From positions 1-64,000 of the forward strand of contig JAODTK010005772.1 of NCBI GenBank assembly GCA_026419785.1: DNA of 64,000 nucleotides, given 5' to 3'. The notes under the pieces were generated by a model. That model was not told the DNA's origin, searched no databases, and saw only the letters and a list, made by a program, of their open reading frames with translations. This DNA is from Sclerodactyla briareus. Its lineage: Eukaryota > Echinodermata > Holothuroidea > Dendrochirotida > Sclerodactylidae. Of the stretch, positions 13,597-26,219 are shown piece by piece (the stretch's first letter is position 1; each line of letters opens with the position of its first letter). Position numbers and translations under genes: made by a program.

Positions 13597-14665
13597 GACA
13601 GTATATAGGCAACCTTAGGGATGACACCATAGACCAGGTATATAGGCAACATTATGATGACACCTGGACCAGGTATTATAGGCCAACCAAAATATGATGG
13701 ACGCAATAGTCCAGGTATACCGGGCAACCAGTATGATGACGCCATAGTCCAGGTATACAGGCAACCAATATGATGACGCCATAGTCAAGGTATAAAGAAA
13801 CCAATATGATGACGCTGCCAGGTATATAAGCAACCATTATGAGACCCCATAGACCAGGTATATAGGCAACCATTATGATGACATCATGGACAGTATATGG
13901 GAACCCTTCATGATTGCTGCCATGGACAGGTATATAGGCAACCAATTATGATGACCTCGTCCAGGTATAACGGGCCAACCAATATGAGGACGCCATAGTC
14001 CGGTATATAGCAACCATTTGATGACACATAGGAACCAGTATAAGCAAACAATTATGATGACACCATAGACCAGGTATATGGGCAACCATTATGAGTGCAT
14101 CATGGACAGGTATATGGGCAACCAGTATGATGACCACCATGGACAGGTATATAGGCAACCAGTATGATGACGCCATAGTCCAGGTATACAGGCACCAATC
14201 TGATGACGGACATAGTCGGTATATAAGACCCAATATGATGACGGCCATAGTCCAGGTAATATAAGCAACCATTATGATGACGCCATAGTCCAGGTATATA
14301 GGCAACATTATGATGACGCCATAGTCCAGGTATATAAGCACCAATATGGATGATCGCAATAGTCCAGGATATAAGCAACCAATATGATGACGCCTAGACC
14401 AGGTATATAGGCAACCAATATGATGACGCCATAGACCAGGATATAGAAAAATTATGAGACACGATAGACAGGTAAAGGCAACCATTTGATGACACCATGG
14501 CCAGGTATATAGGACAACCAATATGATGACGCCACTGTCCAGGTATACAGGCAAACAATATGATGAGCCATAGTCCAGGAATATGGCAACCATTATGATG
14601 GACACCATAGACCAGGTATATAGACACTCACGATGATGGACACCATAGCCTGTAATGGATATATC
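13597..14665 (+). repeat. Minisatellite, 37-bp units, part 2
   Basis: Continuation of the same array, almost entirely in the 37-bp form: GATGACGCCATAGTCCAGG followed by TATATAGGCAACCAATAT. Compared with part 1, most units have ACGCC for ACACC, TAGTCC for TAGACC, and TATGATGAC for GATAATGAT. The last part 1 units before the LINE (12,720-12,791) already carry the TATGATGACACC form, so the two parts were once continuous. Minus-strand open frames up to 241 codons are a by-product of the repeat. Confidence 0.92.
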
Positions 14666-17600
14666 AGGCAAACATTTCTAAAGCTGGGACAAAAATGACG
14701 AGAAAGGAGAACTTGAAGGAGAGTAACTTGCACATAAATTGCAGACTGCAAGGCTTGCGAGAGCTAACGGTCATGCTCATGTCGCCTATGGAATGCTCGG
14801 TGAGCGCCAGCCACCCTCCCCCCCCACCCCCCCACCCTCCCAATGAATAAACTGAATAGCTAGACAAGCACAATCACAATAAACCAGCCACCATGGCTGC
14901 GATGGCCTAAAAATGGGAATGTACTTCAGCAATGCAGGAGGGTTTTCCTATCGAATGAAAAGTGGTTCACAGTTAAAGCGGGTTCTGTGTTAATTATTCA
15001 TGCAAGTAGAACCATCTCAGTATGTCTTGTGTGAAATTGAGCAAGAATCACTGTAACACAATCGAGTAATGAAGAAAATAATATTTGCAGGATTACACTA
15101 AGATGAGCAATTTCACAAATTCATGACACAAGCAAATCTCCCCCAGATTCACATTTCAAACTTTTGTAAATATAAAATATTTAGGCAGTCCAAGTATCAC
15201 AACCTATATCTAAGAACATTGGCAATTGCCAACTTTCCAGAGGGAGATCCCCTCCCCTATAAGGCCCTCTCTCTCTTCATCAGCCAGGCAAACCAACTCA
15301 CTCAGCCAGGATTCCAGATCAGAAAATACGGTCGCCTTATTTCCAGGCTGGAATTTCCACTCACCAATGTAAGTGTGTGTTATACAAAATGACACAAATC
15401 GTTGGGACCAGGATGGATGTGAGTTACATTACCATAATGGCTCCTAAACCTCTCCAGTATCCCGAAAATTCACATGTTAGGGGCTCCCACACATCGCTGT
15501 ATCCCCACTCATGGGTCCAGTCCACTCATGTGGGCGACTGTGTTGATCCTCCGGTGTCTGCGAGGGGAATATGTGAAACTGGTATGGGAAATGTACATAA
15601 TATGCGCAAGTGTTGATGAGTCATGGAGTCTCACAAACCAACCTACCACCTGCCAGTGTAGCGTTATGTTCCAAGAAGGGTAATACTTAAACGCATCAGT
15701 GTTCACGGGTAAATGGAATCGAGGTGATCTCCTTGAAAACCAAGGTTGGAATTACTCATTGGAGTGAACTCTTGTTTGTTTTCAAACAGAATATAATCTT
15801 TAAGAGAGACTTTGTCCAAGAAAACTCTACAGGGAGGAAAAAATCTGAGAATCTCGATCTTACACTTGCGAGCTATTGCACATCTACCCTTGCTCCGGAA
15901 AGGAGTGCTACATAATTGTTTATGTTATTAAAATAATTGAAAAACTGATTAACCCTTATTAAAAAAAATTACTGCTTTTTTTTGGGGGGTTTTGGGGGGG
16001 GGATTGCAATATCTGGGGCATTGAATATTCCATCTTGATCCTCAGTTGCTAAGGGAATAGGCCATTTTGGAAAATAGCTCCTGCGCATGCGTCATCTACT
16101 CATCGTCCCCCAGCGCTGGCAGTTTTTCAGAGCACAACCAGCACGGGTTGGCTTATCGCCCGTATTCTAATGGAGTGACTGTGATCTCTGAGAAAACTTC
16201 ACATAATCACTTTTATTGTTCAACAATAAAATTTCAAATGGGCCCCACATTAAGGAAGCAAAGTTTTATATCAGGTTGCAGCATCTAATGTTAATCAGAA
16301 AACAAGAGAAATTCTGCCAAATTTAATACTGATCAAACCTCGCATGTGTCATTAGCACACGTTCGAGATTTCCTAATATTTTGGTACCCTGGCATAGAAG
16401 GAATAGTCCGCCTTGACTGTTAATGTATAGCGCAATATCAAATAAGCGAGTGGTGTTGATTGGATGGCATCTTCGAATTTGGCAGTCTGGGGTGAGGTGA
16501 TATATTTAACTGTTTATTCTGATGGTGCTCATAGTTTGTTAGTGGCCTAACAGTTTCAGGGATAAATTTGAACAGATTCCTGATTTATTTGCTGGTGGAA
16601 TTAGCCGGACCAAGCCCAGTAACCATCAATAAAAACCTAGAGAACGGGTATGCCACACATATTGCACAATGCCGGTGCTGTGTAACTCCGAAAAACTAGC
16701 GTATTCGTCAATAGTCTTTATTAAAAAATTTAGCAAACATTTCAATGAAGAAATCTGATGACATATTATTTAAAAAAAATATTGGTTATAGTATGGCATT
16801 AAGTTGGAATATCCCATGAATATTTCTTATGGGAAAAAAACATGTCAGGCAATAATTACAAAACAGTAGATAGGTTTACATTTTTGCCGACCATATGGAA
16901 ATATAGCTAGAAGATTTCAATAGGTCCAGGGCAATCGGGAAGAGCAAACCCAGGAGGGGGGCTTGGGTCTCTTTTATTTGCTATGGCTTAGTTCTTTAGT
17001 TTCTATGAAGACTCCCAGGCAAGTGCTTCACTACCTCTTGAAACAATCAACCACACTCCGCATAGAGGATATCCTATCTACCCCCCCCCACCATGTTATT
17101 GAACAAGCCATCTCACAAAACATTCAAGTATTATGGCACATGCAATAAATGCTTTTCAAGGGACCTAATGTGGTAGCCAGTACCGTTAGAAGTGGTCTAG
17201 AATCATCAGAGGTAAAACTGACATGACAGTGGAAAAACATTACTCCCCTGAAGTCAACGACCCTCCATTATCCATACAGTGGTATCTATTATGATTCTCA
17301 TAAATATGTGGTGGATACAATTCGACATATGGGGGCAAGTACCAACATATACAGAGCAAAAGACCAGACAGTAATCAGGAGGGTACCTAGGAAAAGTCAT
17401 GGAGAGTGGAAAAGATGGGAACGATGGAAGAAGAGTGGAGATATAAGTAGTCATGATGGCATGTAGGCCAACATGGTACAGACTAGTCATTATATTTCAG
17501 TACCCCCCAAATGGTCACGTAAACACACTTAACGTTAAAGGAAATAGTACAACCTGGGACCAAAGTGATACGCTGGGGTTGCAAAATGCAAAATACTCCT

Positions 17601-17969
17601 TGCAACCTGACTTGAGACCACAAGCAGGAACTTCTATACATGTCAGTACAAAAATCTATCTGAGGAAAACCGGTAAATCGCCCGCCCGTGATGCAGGGAG
17701 GGGACCTAACACCTTGTCATGTATGTAGAGGTATCACAGGACCAGTCCCTGTAACACAGGAAGAACCTATGAAAGTAAGGTCCTGTAATGTTACAAATCA
17801 TGTGTGACCAAAAACGATGATATGATTGTGACATCACATTTCTCTTGAATTCTGTTGGAATCAAGCTTGTTTCGCCACACAAAGTGTACTGAAGTTTAAA
17901 AGGAGCACATCGTGCTAAATACACTGGCTCATAATTTTCCAATTGTATGTTAAAGTAATAGCGAACAAA
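14666..17969. other. Intergenic sequence with a C-rich run and one doubtful exon
   Basis: A C-rich run lies at about 14814-14841 and a T/G-rich run at about 15975-16002. On the minus strand, 15386-15210 reads as about 58 residues with a coding feel (FSDLESWLSELVCLADEERE). It is preceded by CAG, but I recognise no family. Everything else is unassigned. Confidence 0.3.
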
Positions 17970-19085
17970 CCAGAAAGCCAAGTGGCTCAGTGATTCCTCG
18001 ACACTCTGATAACCTATAGCCAGAATAAGCGAAAAATGGGAGAGTGTCAGTCATTATGGGACAGAACTAACGTCTGACAAATTTCACATTTTCCCAACCA
18101 AACAATAGGGTTTCCTATACTCATGATAAGAAAACATTCAATTGAATTCAAGGTTTCGGACTTTGACCTCTGGTGACCTGACCAACCTCTGACCTGACCG
18201 CAAAAACAATAATTGGTCAAAATATCGAATTTCCACAAATTTTCCATTTTTTTTCCAACAGTCAAGCACAACACCTAAACCAAAAACACGGGGTTACTGT
18301 ACTCCCCATAAGAAGGATACACACCAAATTTCAACCTGTCTACCACCATTCTGCTCTGGTGACTTCAGATGCCGAAAGACCTGAACCCAAAACGAAAAGG
18401 CGGTTCATGTCTCATCATGGGGAACACACATACCAAGTATGAGATTCATCATCAGGTGGTTGAGTTGTGTTTACAAGCCAAGTTGGCCAAAATATCAATG
18501 TTCACAAATTTTCTATTAGACTGAAATCACCCCTGAAATATGCTAAAAAAATAGCGTTCCGTGCTCCATATTTCGCAAGATAAAACACTAACATTTCACC
18601 TGAGCAGACTATCCATTCGGGATTATCGTGTCCACATAAGTTTTCCGACTTTGCCTGAGTGAACCTGATCCCAAAAACAATATAGGGTTCATCGTACTAA
18701 TCATGGGGAAACACACCATACCAAGTGTAAAGCTCATCATCCCGGTGGGGTCGAGTTGTGATCATGTTACAAGCCAAATTGGTCAACAATAGTGACTTTT
18801 CACAAACTTCCTATTTTGTACAAAATCCACGCCGACCCAACAATAGGGTTCCTGTACTCCCCATAAGGAAGGCTATATACCAAATTCCAACTTGACCTCA
18901 ATTTTACTGCATACAACCAGAAAGCATTAAGCGGTATGGAAATGGATGTCCAACTACGCAGGCCTTGGTAGTTGAGTTTGAAACGACATGACATAGGCAT
19001 CGAGGGGATTTTCTGAAAAAAGTGACTTTTGAGGTCCAACCACTGATTGGATTTACTGCCGTATCTGCTATATACATCCACCCTG
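17970..19085 (+). repeat. Family D element, 5' part with about three units, truncated
   Basis: It starts with the family D head: ACCAGAAAGCCAAGTGG, then AGTGATTCC and ACCTATAGCCAG. The same head is seen at 54.15 and 55.94 kb. Diverged ~313-bp dimeric units follow, each half marked by CAATAGGGTTC and by ACAAGCCAAATTGG. A TGACCT-CTGG-TGACCT pair is intact at 18164-18179. No CA tail or terminal hairpin follows, and the copy fades out near 19,080, so the right end is missing. Confidence 0.7.
18164..18179 (-). promoter_or_regulatory. DR4 pair of AGGTCA half-sites
   Basis: TGACCT at 18164-18169 and 18174-18179 with a 4-bp spacer, which is AGGTCA-N4-AGGTCA on the minus strand. That spacing is the classical DR4 element bound by RXR heterodimers such as TR and LXR. 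The match is direct; binding is not shown. Confidence 0.3.
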
Positions 19086-19310
19086 CTGAATTTAGGGCCT
19101 CATTAATCAGGAGACGAAATGGCTATCTGAATAGGTGGCCCCGTTAGGAAAGAGAGCCTAGGATCTTCATGCCATAGCAACTCAAACAAGACCTAGGAAT
19201 TCACCTTCTCTTGACAAATGAGACGTTCTTAGAAGCTTTAACACTCTTAGACAAACGACTCAGCCTGCTGCAACTCATTGATCACGATTCGACGAAGAAG
19301 AAGAAATGAC
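19086..19310 (+). mobile_element. Possible LINE 3' end
   Basis: The segment ends in GATTCGACGAAGAAGAAGAA, similar to the ends of the two better-supported LINE fragments at 13.59 and 58.08 kb. The reading frames are too degraded for a domain call. Confidence 0.25.
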
Positions 19311-20216
19311 TTCTCAATCCACAACAGTTAAGCCTCGTGAATCTTCAAGGTACAAATACTTACCAAATGTGTGTGCCCCAGTTTACCACAATCAAGCAAC
19401 CTTGGCTAATCAACATACCCGAACTGGCCACCCCCATTTGAAACTTTTGAAATGTTAACAGCCGTAGACATTCCAGCTACCTACACGGCAGAGTACAACA
19501 GAGAGTTGTAATGTGTAAGTAGTGAGTATGGGAGGGACCTTGCAATATAGTACTGTTCTGTTTACTACTGCATGTGTTATCTCCTGCTTCCCGGAGTAAA
19601 CCTTTTTTTGTCAGTCTCCCATAACGTCAGTACCTTTCCTACCCTATTGCACCATCACATCAGATATCCGCGACTGATAGAGCAACTGGACATGCTGGTG
19701 TGTACAACCCCAGCTTTGCCTTGTGCTGGCTATTGTCAATGCAAGAGGTGCCCCACTGAGTCACCCGGGCACCCTATCATCAACTACGCCCACCTCGTAG
19801 ACGTTCCTACTAACTGTACCCGTTGCAGGCCCCACCAGCATCATACCCAGAAGTCCGAAGTTTCATCAGCCGCTAGAGGTAGGGTCCTTTTGCCAGACTA
19901 ATCACATACACCTGCAACAATACTATCAGCACATCTGTCATGTGTGGCCAACAGGCCAAGCTTTACTCAAAAGCACACAATGTGCAAAAACGTGAATATG
20001 TGTATCACCAGTCGAATCGCCAATAGGCTAATCGCGTTGGAATGAGGAACATAGTAACTGCCACTGTTTGCAGGGCAATGTCTTAAGAATGACACAAGAA
20101 TGTTTTTCCCCTTTATCGAAGAACTTTTAACACCTCGGCAGCCCATATACTGAAATTGAGGAAGGTTGTCCACTAGTTTTGGTGTAGATTGTAGTCTGCT
20201 ATTATTACGCATGTTA
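19311..20216. other. Unassigned, with a short match to the 50-kb SINE tail
   Basis: The stretch AGGTAGGGTCCTTTTGCC at about 19876-19893 is repeated at the 3' end of the SINE near 50.4 kb, so part of 19.6-19.92 kb may be an old copy of that SINE. A plus-strand frame (19572-19901) looks cysteine-rich but has no recognisable domain. Confidence 0.3.
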
Positions 20217-20546
20217 CTACCATCCCTCGGCGGTACAGGAAAAGTGCTTTGACTGTGCCCACCACAAGGTCCCGGACAGACTGAATGCCAGCTTCTTCTT
20301 TGCAATCCTCGACAGCACTGCCCTTTTATCTGAACTACTGACGAACAAGCGTGGGGCCCCCCCTCCTGGTCCTCTGCACTCATCCGGGTCATTGTACATG
20401 ACAGGCATTTTAAGCCCCCAGTCTGTGGGAGGTTTGTATTTCTCACAAGACTGGTCGCTATCAGGGATACCCCTGCAATCGCCTCTGTAGGTATCCTTGT
20501 TCTTGGTATCCCGAGCATATCCCTGGGCGTGAGCGTGGGGCACCAC
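20217..20546 (-). other. Minus-strand open stretch of coding character
   Basis: A 109-codon open frame with balanced composition (segments such as YKPPTDWGLKMPVMYNDPDECRG). It overlaps a second minus frame of 183 codons (20518-19967) that looks less protein-like. No family recognised. It lies downstream, in minus orientation, of the SPRY-like fragment and could be a shifted continuation or another exon. Similarity to a known protein would be needed to call it a gene. Confidence 0.25.
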
Positions 20547-20704
20547 TGCCTCTGGTCGGTACCATGACTTTGAGTCCAGCGCCTTCCTTCAAAGAGATGG
20601 AAGAATCCCCGAGGTAAGCCTATGCTCCATTTGTCCGACGTTAAGGTTTTATCGGGCTTTTAGTCTTTGAGGTGACATTACCCTTGAGAGAATCATCTCT
20701 GAAA

Positions 20705-20977
20705 TTACCTGGCCTGTGGGGAGAGCGAGACTCCAACGTACTCGGACTTGTAGCTGCAGTGGTGTAGAATCCTAGAGCACTCTACTTCCCAAAAGGTCTT
20801 CCCCCTGGATGCCAGTGTAGTACTGATACGTACAGCACGTTGCCACGCGTATGAAGGAGGGACGCGATAAGTTTTCCCCCGAGGTTGGAATATCAGCACA
20901 GGTCTCCTTTGAGGGAGATTCTCCCAGTTTGGGGAAGGTGAATGAAGACGTTTTGATTTGCAGAATCTTCTTTCCAT
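20705..20977 (-). CDS. Possible partial exon, weak SPRY-like segment
   Basis: Ninety codons on the minus strand. Residues about 53-63 read LASRGKTFWEV, and about 78-84 read SEYVGVS. The order G-K-x-F/Y-W-E-V-E ... V-G-V is the pattern of the SPRY/B30.2 core, found in TRIM and ankyrin-type proteins. The stop falls just after LSPQAR, and a plausible 5' splice site (CAG then GTAATT) overlaps that end, so it could be an internal exon. The ATG at the start is probably not a true start. Upstream minus frames (21081-20893, 21242-21030, 21531-21271) also look somewhat coding but lie in different frames. This is a weak assignment: the motif is short and no complete domain is visible. Confidence 0.28.
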   Translation of the reverse strand: MERRFCKSKRLHSPSPNWENLPQRRPVLIFQPRGKTYRVPPSYAWQRAVRISTTLASRGKTFWEVECSRILHHCSYKSEYVGVSLSPQAR

Positions 20978-21270
20978 CTGGGCAATTCACCTGGATCCTC
21001 CTCCATGGGAACCAACTGATCATCTGTCATCATTGGCTGACACCTGCGGACGGCTTTTCTGAGGTGTTGACCACTTTCCATTCACACCGTCCTGTCATGT
21101 AATCCCCCCCCCCAGGCACCTCTTTTGACTCTTCTTCAGAAGAGGGTGACAACAGAGTCCAAATCTTCACTCCTCGGTCTGACAAAGCCCATTGTTCAGG
21201 CTTGGGGCTGGACCGACACGAGGGAGGGGATTGTAAGAGCACATGGATAGGTGGTGAGCACCTTCAGTCA

Positions 21271-21531
21271 TCACTCCACCACTCTGTAACCCCCTGTGTG
21301 CTGCAATAGTAGTCCGAACCGACGCCCCATGTCGTCTGCCATCTCCATTTCGCTTTCCACAGTATTGGCAGCAGTACCTAACCAGCAGATTTTTTTCTTT
21401 TCTCCCAATAGATCATTACTTGCAATGCTGTTTTTAATATTTACACTGCTCCTCCAGTCAGCCACCTCTTTGTTCAAAGTTAGATATTTTTCCTGAGTAT
21501 GTATTCTCTCTGGTCTGCCAAGGTCTGCCAC
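21271..21531 (-). other. Minus-strand open stretch, possible exon
   Basis: Eighty-six codons, charged and of even composition (LNKEVADWRSSVNIKNSIASN, then KKICWLGTAANTVESEMEMADDMGRR). There is no recognised domain, and it ends at a stop just before another minus-strand open region. It may belong with the 20.2-21.0 kb cluster. Confidence 0.25.
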
Positions 21532-24500
21532 TAGGGAGGTGGCAGAATCGGTAAATCTCTATCTCTCCATTTTGTGAAAGATACTTAGGTCCGAACATGA
21601 TCCATGCACTGAACATAAGCATTTCCAAGAGTAAAATGAGTTTCCATCAAAAATGTAGTTCTCAGCACCAACCATTTATCTCATGGCTGCTGCATCACCG
21701 CACCCCAAAATAATATCCTCTTGAAAATCAGTTATTCATCATATTTCAATAATTCGCATTCTTCACTAAAACATACAAAACTGGACACAATAAGCTTGTG
21801 AGGACACTCTAGCTGAACATGTTCAAACACAGTATCAATTCTGGCAACCCTAAAAGCACACCAGCTGCATGGAGAGAAATAAATCACCACTTGAAACATT
21901 CTACAGTTAATCCTTCACCAGAAAACTCTGCCTTGTAGTAATATCAGCAACGTCAAGGCACAAACATCACATTCATTTAATCTCTGGAGGTAGTCAATGA
22001 TATTAAGAACACAGCCAAGCCCAGTCCCACAGCCCAACAACATGCTCAAGAACACAATTAAGCTCTTCCCTCTGAATACCCGGCCTCCTTTACATTCTGT
22101 GCATAACCCTTTAAAGGATTCATGATGTTAACTTCAAATTGACACATACTAATGCAGCAAATCCCTCGAATGGAGCACACATCCCTGGATTAATAGCGTC
22201 AAACATTCATGCAAGGGAGAGGCATTGAGATACGAATCGTAAGTATAATCCTGCAATAGATTCTCCCTGCAGCAGAGGAGGCTACCCTTCTGTATCTCAC
22301 TTCAATCGTAAATAACTCAACACGCCAGCAATAGATCCAATAGGACGATGCACTTGAGGGGATTTAGATAGACTTCAAGTAATCCTGTGAAACTGCGACA
22401 ATTGATCAAGCCTTCCCATCACTGGAAAATGCTACTTTGCATACCGCCCCGCCGACCATTTGGACTATGATGAACTTCACCAATCTGTAAAGGATTATTC
22501 CACGCAACACTGTCTCCACAGGAGATCAATGAATGAATTTTCTTGGGCATTCCCACAATCACCAAACTTCAAATAATTTGCTGGATTACTGAGTTGCTGT
22601 TTTAAGCCACTTGAGTTAGATGAATTGCTGGCTATCACATTGAATGAATGACTTTTCATCCTACAATAACTTGTCCTTGTAGGATCCCACAAATATCAAA
22701 ACCCGAGTCTTCTAAAAATTAACAATCCAATAATCATAATCACATTCTGCTGCATTCATGAAGGCCAATGACATCACTGGCCAACCATATGAATAATCCT
22801 GCAGGGTGGAGAACAATCCTTGTCTCCTGTTCAAACAGTCAATAGTACACCCGAGCAGAAACAAATTTAGCTTGCATTTCACAGCGACAACTGGCTGCTC
22901 GAGCCACCATTGAAGAACGACTGATATACAGTTGGAAATCATTAACACCAGGAGGGTACATAGATCATCATTAAGAGTCCCTTTTAAAAAACATTCCCAA
23001 AAATATTATATGGTACAAAGCATTAACTGAGTGCATAACGTTGTCCTTCTTTCCTCTTCCAACGAATGGTCTATCAAATCCATCATCCTGCACCGAAAAA
23101 AATGCCAACTGTCAGTCATATCAGAGAGATGGCTGGCTTATATCAAGCCATTTGTTCTTATTATTCCTATGGTTAGAAATCAACATGACTCCCTCACGAT
23201 TCTTAATCTCCAGCACTTGAGCATAAACTACCTATCAAACAAGACTAAAAGTGGCTGGATCCTTTTGTCATGCATAGCAAGTGTTGCATATCAGGCTGCT
23301 GTAACCCCTGCACTTTGCATTAAGGGATGCCAGCATTGAACGGAGCTGAGGCACACGCATCCAGTTCCTGCCATGAGACCACATGCTGTGCCTTGTATCG
23401 CATTAAACCAACACATGGTTCTAATAGTGAGCTCTGGCTGCAAGTGGGACTACTTGCGGAAAGACAGTAATCCTGGGCGAGTATATTACGTCGCAATATT
23501 TTATAACGGTCCATAATACTTCTTCTTACATTTCTTAGTTCCTATGGCTCGTTGAGAAAAGGAAAGTCAGGTTGTTTTCCCTATTGTGTCACACTGCAGA
23601 TTGCATTGGGTGGTCGCATAAACACTGGATACCCTTCAGTTTTTTATATATAGATCTAGTTCCATGCCTCCGTTCCAACCTGGTTCAACTGGCGTTGGCT
23701 ACGACCGATGGACACTGTTACGTTACACTGGAATATTCTCCCTACCCTGTCACTAATGCAGAAAACAAATGAAGAAAATAATGGATAGTGTAAAAAATGT
23801 TTTCGCGGCATTGTAGGCCGAATACATACCTGCCTGGCCATAGGGGAACACCCCAGTGCCTCAGAACTAGGACAGGGCACATTCACATACCGAGTCCATT
23901 GTCCTGGGGGGGTTGTGTTCGGAACCCAGAGGAAGTGCGCCCCTCATGAGGGGTTCGCGACAGCCACCCCCCCTCACCCCAAAAAAAAAAACCCCCCCCC
24001 CCCTCCCATGAGTACGCCACGTGCCAAGGCATAGGTATCGGTAGTTAAATAAAAGATAACAAACACATCCCTAATAAATGCAAAAAAGTGTCATGAGATC
24101 TTAATGAAAGTGATCTTTACCCTCTCCCTAGGCAACTAGATGAAGACCTCAGATACAACTTACATGGCCTGTACCCTCCGGCCAACTGGGGGGTTAAAGG
24201 GAGGGGAGGTGACTGTACAATTTTCTACAAAATGGCTGAAATTTTTCTATGACTCACATGGGGGGAAACCTTTTCTGACTGCAAGCTGATTACAGCTCTG
24301 ATGAGCACATCCCATCTTTTTATATTTTTTACCAACACTGTTCAATCTGGGTGTCTCGTTGAAGTACATAGCTACATAACACAGACATACAGACAATGAA
24401 TGGCACAGCAATTACTCTGCACAAATGAAAGAGAGATGATGTGCAAAATTCAGTTCATATGTTTTCTCAAGACAATGTTTTTTCCATGAGGAAGGAAGAG

Positions 24501-25320
24501 AATGCAAGACCAAATTCGTTGCACCATATCAATGGCCAAGTATTTGCTACAATTTTTTTTTTTTATGCCTAGTGCTACAATTTTCCACATATTCATTCAT
24601 TGGCACCTATTTTTTTGACTCTAATTTGAGGGAGTCTAAATCCATACAAATGAACTGTAACCTGTTTATTGGCCATTTAAATATGGCAGATGTGATTCCT
24701 CACTCGCGTCGCTCAAGACGTATCTAATAGTGAGGCCAATTCAGAGTGACTGTGCGTCACACACAGCTTGACCTCATAACATTTCCCACCTCCGACGTAG
24801 ATGAATAAAATATGTGTGTAGTTTGCGATGATTATGTTGAAGACACTATTGTGAAATACCTCACAAAGGTTGCCTATGATTATGAATCATTGAAAAAGAA
24901 GTATTTCAGTCAAGACAAATTCAGGTTTAGTGTATTTCTCCCATGAATAACAAAAATAATTTCACCATTAGTGAAATACCCCACAAAATCAAGCCAAGAT
25001 GACAATCATGGAACAAATAATCACTTGACCTGAATCCCCATACACTATCAGTACTGTTCCAGGGCAGCGGAAGCAACAACTTCGGGGGGGACGTAGACAG
25101 AACTTTTCCACGAATTTATGTCTGGTTACGATCTAAGCGGAGCGCCCCCATTGATTGTCTTCGGAGCGGGAAGAAAATTTTTGGTTTACAAAACCCCATA
25201 TGGCCGGTAACGACACTTCCTGAGCGTTGTAGCTATTGTGTACCCAGTCATAAAACAGGGGTCCTGTCTGCAGAATGAATAATTATGATAATCACCCAGG
25301 TAGCCCGTTCCCCGCCCAGT
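21532..25320. other. Intergenic sequence, homopolymer and palindrome only
   Basis: No gene recognised over this stretch of almost 3.8 kb. There is a perfect 14-bp palindrome CCCCTCATGAGGGG at 23940-23953, followed by an A run and a C run at 23981-24003. Confidence 0.4.
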
Positions 25321-25395
25321 TGCCTCCACTGGGTTCACGTGGTTAGCGTATCGGACTTGTAGGCTGTTAGGGGTTTGGGTCCACTCCCTTAGGTG
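25321..25395 (+). mobile_element. tRNA-like head, probable SINE or tRNA relic
   Basis: CACGTGGTTAGCGTATCGGA (A-box-like, from 25337) and GGTTTGGGTCC (B-box-like, from about 25372) lie at tRNA-like spacing, followed by CACTCCC. The acceptor and anticodon stems do not close cleanly, so this is more likely a SINE head or a tRNA pseudogene than a functional tRNA. Confidence 0.4.
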
Positions 25396-26219
25396 GGACG
25401 AGCTAACACTGGAAAGATGAACATGTTTTAACACTTTGTTTGCCTTGGCATTTTACAATATGGACAACTAGTGAAAATGATAATGCACGGTTGGAAGGAC
25501 AACCAAAAGTGGTGTCTTTTGAACGTACGTAACACCTTATTTCTTCCACTGGTGATAGTTTTTACCAACATTGAATCAAGGTTTAAAGATATTTGATTGG
25601 TTGTACGCAACTACAGTCTGCAAATTTATAAAAGTTACCGATACAGGTCGATACATAAATCAATCATCTATTTTGGTGTCTTTTTTATTTGTGAAACCGT
25701 AGGTACACCTAAGCCATTACTTGCAAATAGTAAATGAAAAAGTTCTTCACAGACATGTCATTTGGGTATTTCTTCATGTTAATTATAAAGCTGAACAAAA
25801 ATATGCAAGCATCACTTTTCTATGTTTAATCTAAGGACTTTTTATTTTCGAAGGGCCTCCCTCTCTGCCGTATATGGTGGCCTTGTAACCAGATACGGCA
25901 GTGATTATTGTCCATCGTGATAACAGTGGGCCTAGTCAGGAGACTAGCTTACAAGTCATCGTCACACTTGTATATGCACCCCAAAAAGTTGACTTCGTGT
26001 TTCCCGTGTTCTAGTTTTTTTTGGCCAGGGCGCAACCGGAGTATATTTCCATCTATTACATCTACAAGCTGCGAATCTCGCAGCCCAGTGGCAACGGGTT
26101 TCCTACTGCAACATTTGTTAATTAACCAGAAACAAAGGCTTAGTGATCTTGACTGTTTCGTCAACCCATAGCCAACACATGTACAAATGGTAGATAGTAC
26201 CACTCATTCTAGGCAACAA
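25396..26219. other. Intergenic sequence with one hairpin
   Basis: CTGCCGTAT (25865-25873) pairs perfectly with ATACGGCAG (25893-25901) across a 19-nt loop. Nothing else is recognised, and short open frames on both strands around 25.9-26.2 kb are not convincing. Confidence 0.4.

Noticed and set aside
13946..14671. 241-codon minus-strand open frame, and similar ones at 11043-11663 and 11393-12088
   Set aside because: They lie wholly within the 37/49-bp minisatellite, and overlapping frames are equally open. Low-complexity translation of a repeat, not a gene.
19572..19901. Cysteine-containing frame resembling a small zinc-binding protein
   Set aside because: Cysteine spacing fits no known finger, and the 3' part shares sequence with a SINE tail.
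25321..25395. Functional tRNA gene
   Set aside because: A- and B-box-like sequences are present, but the cloverleaf stems do not pair properly.
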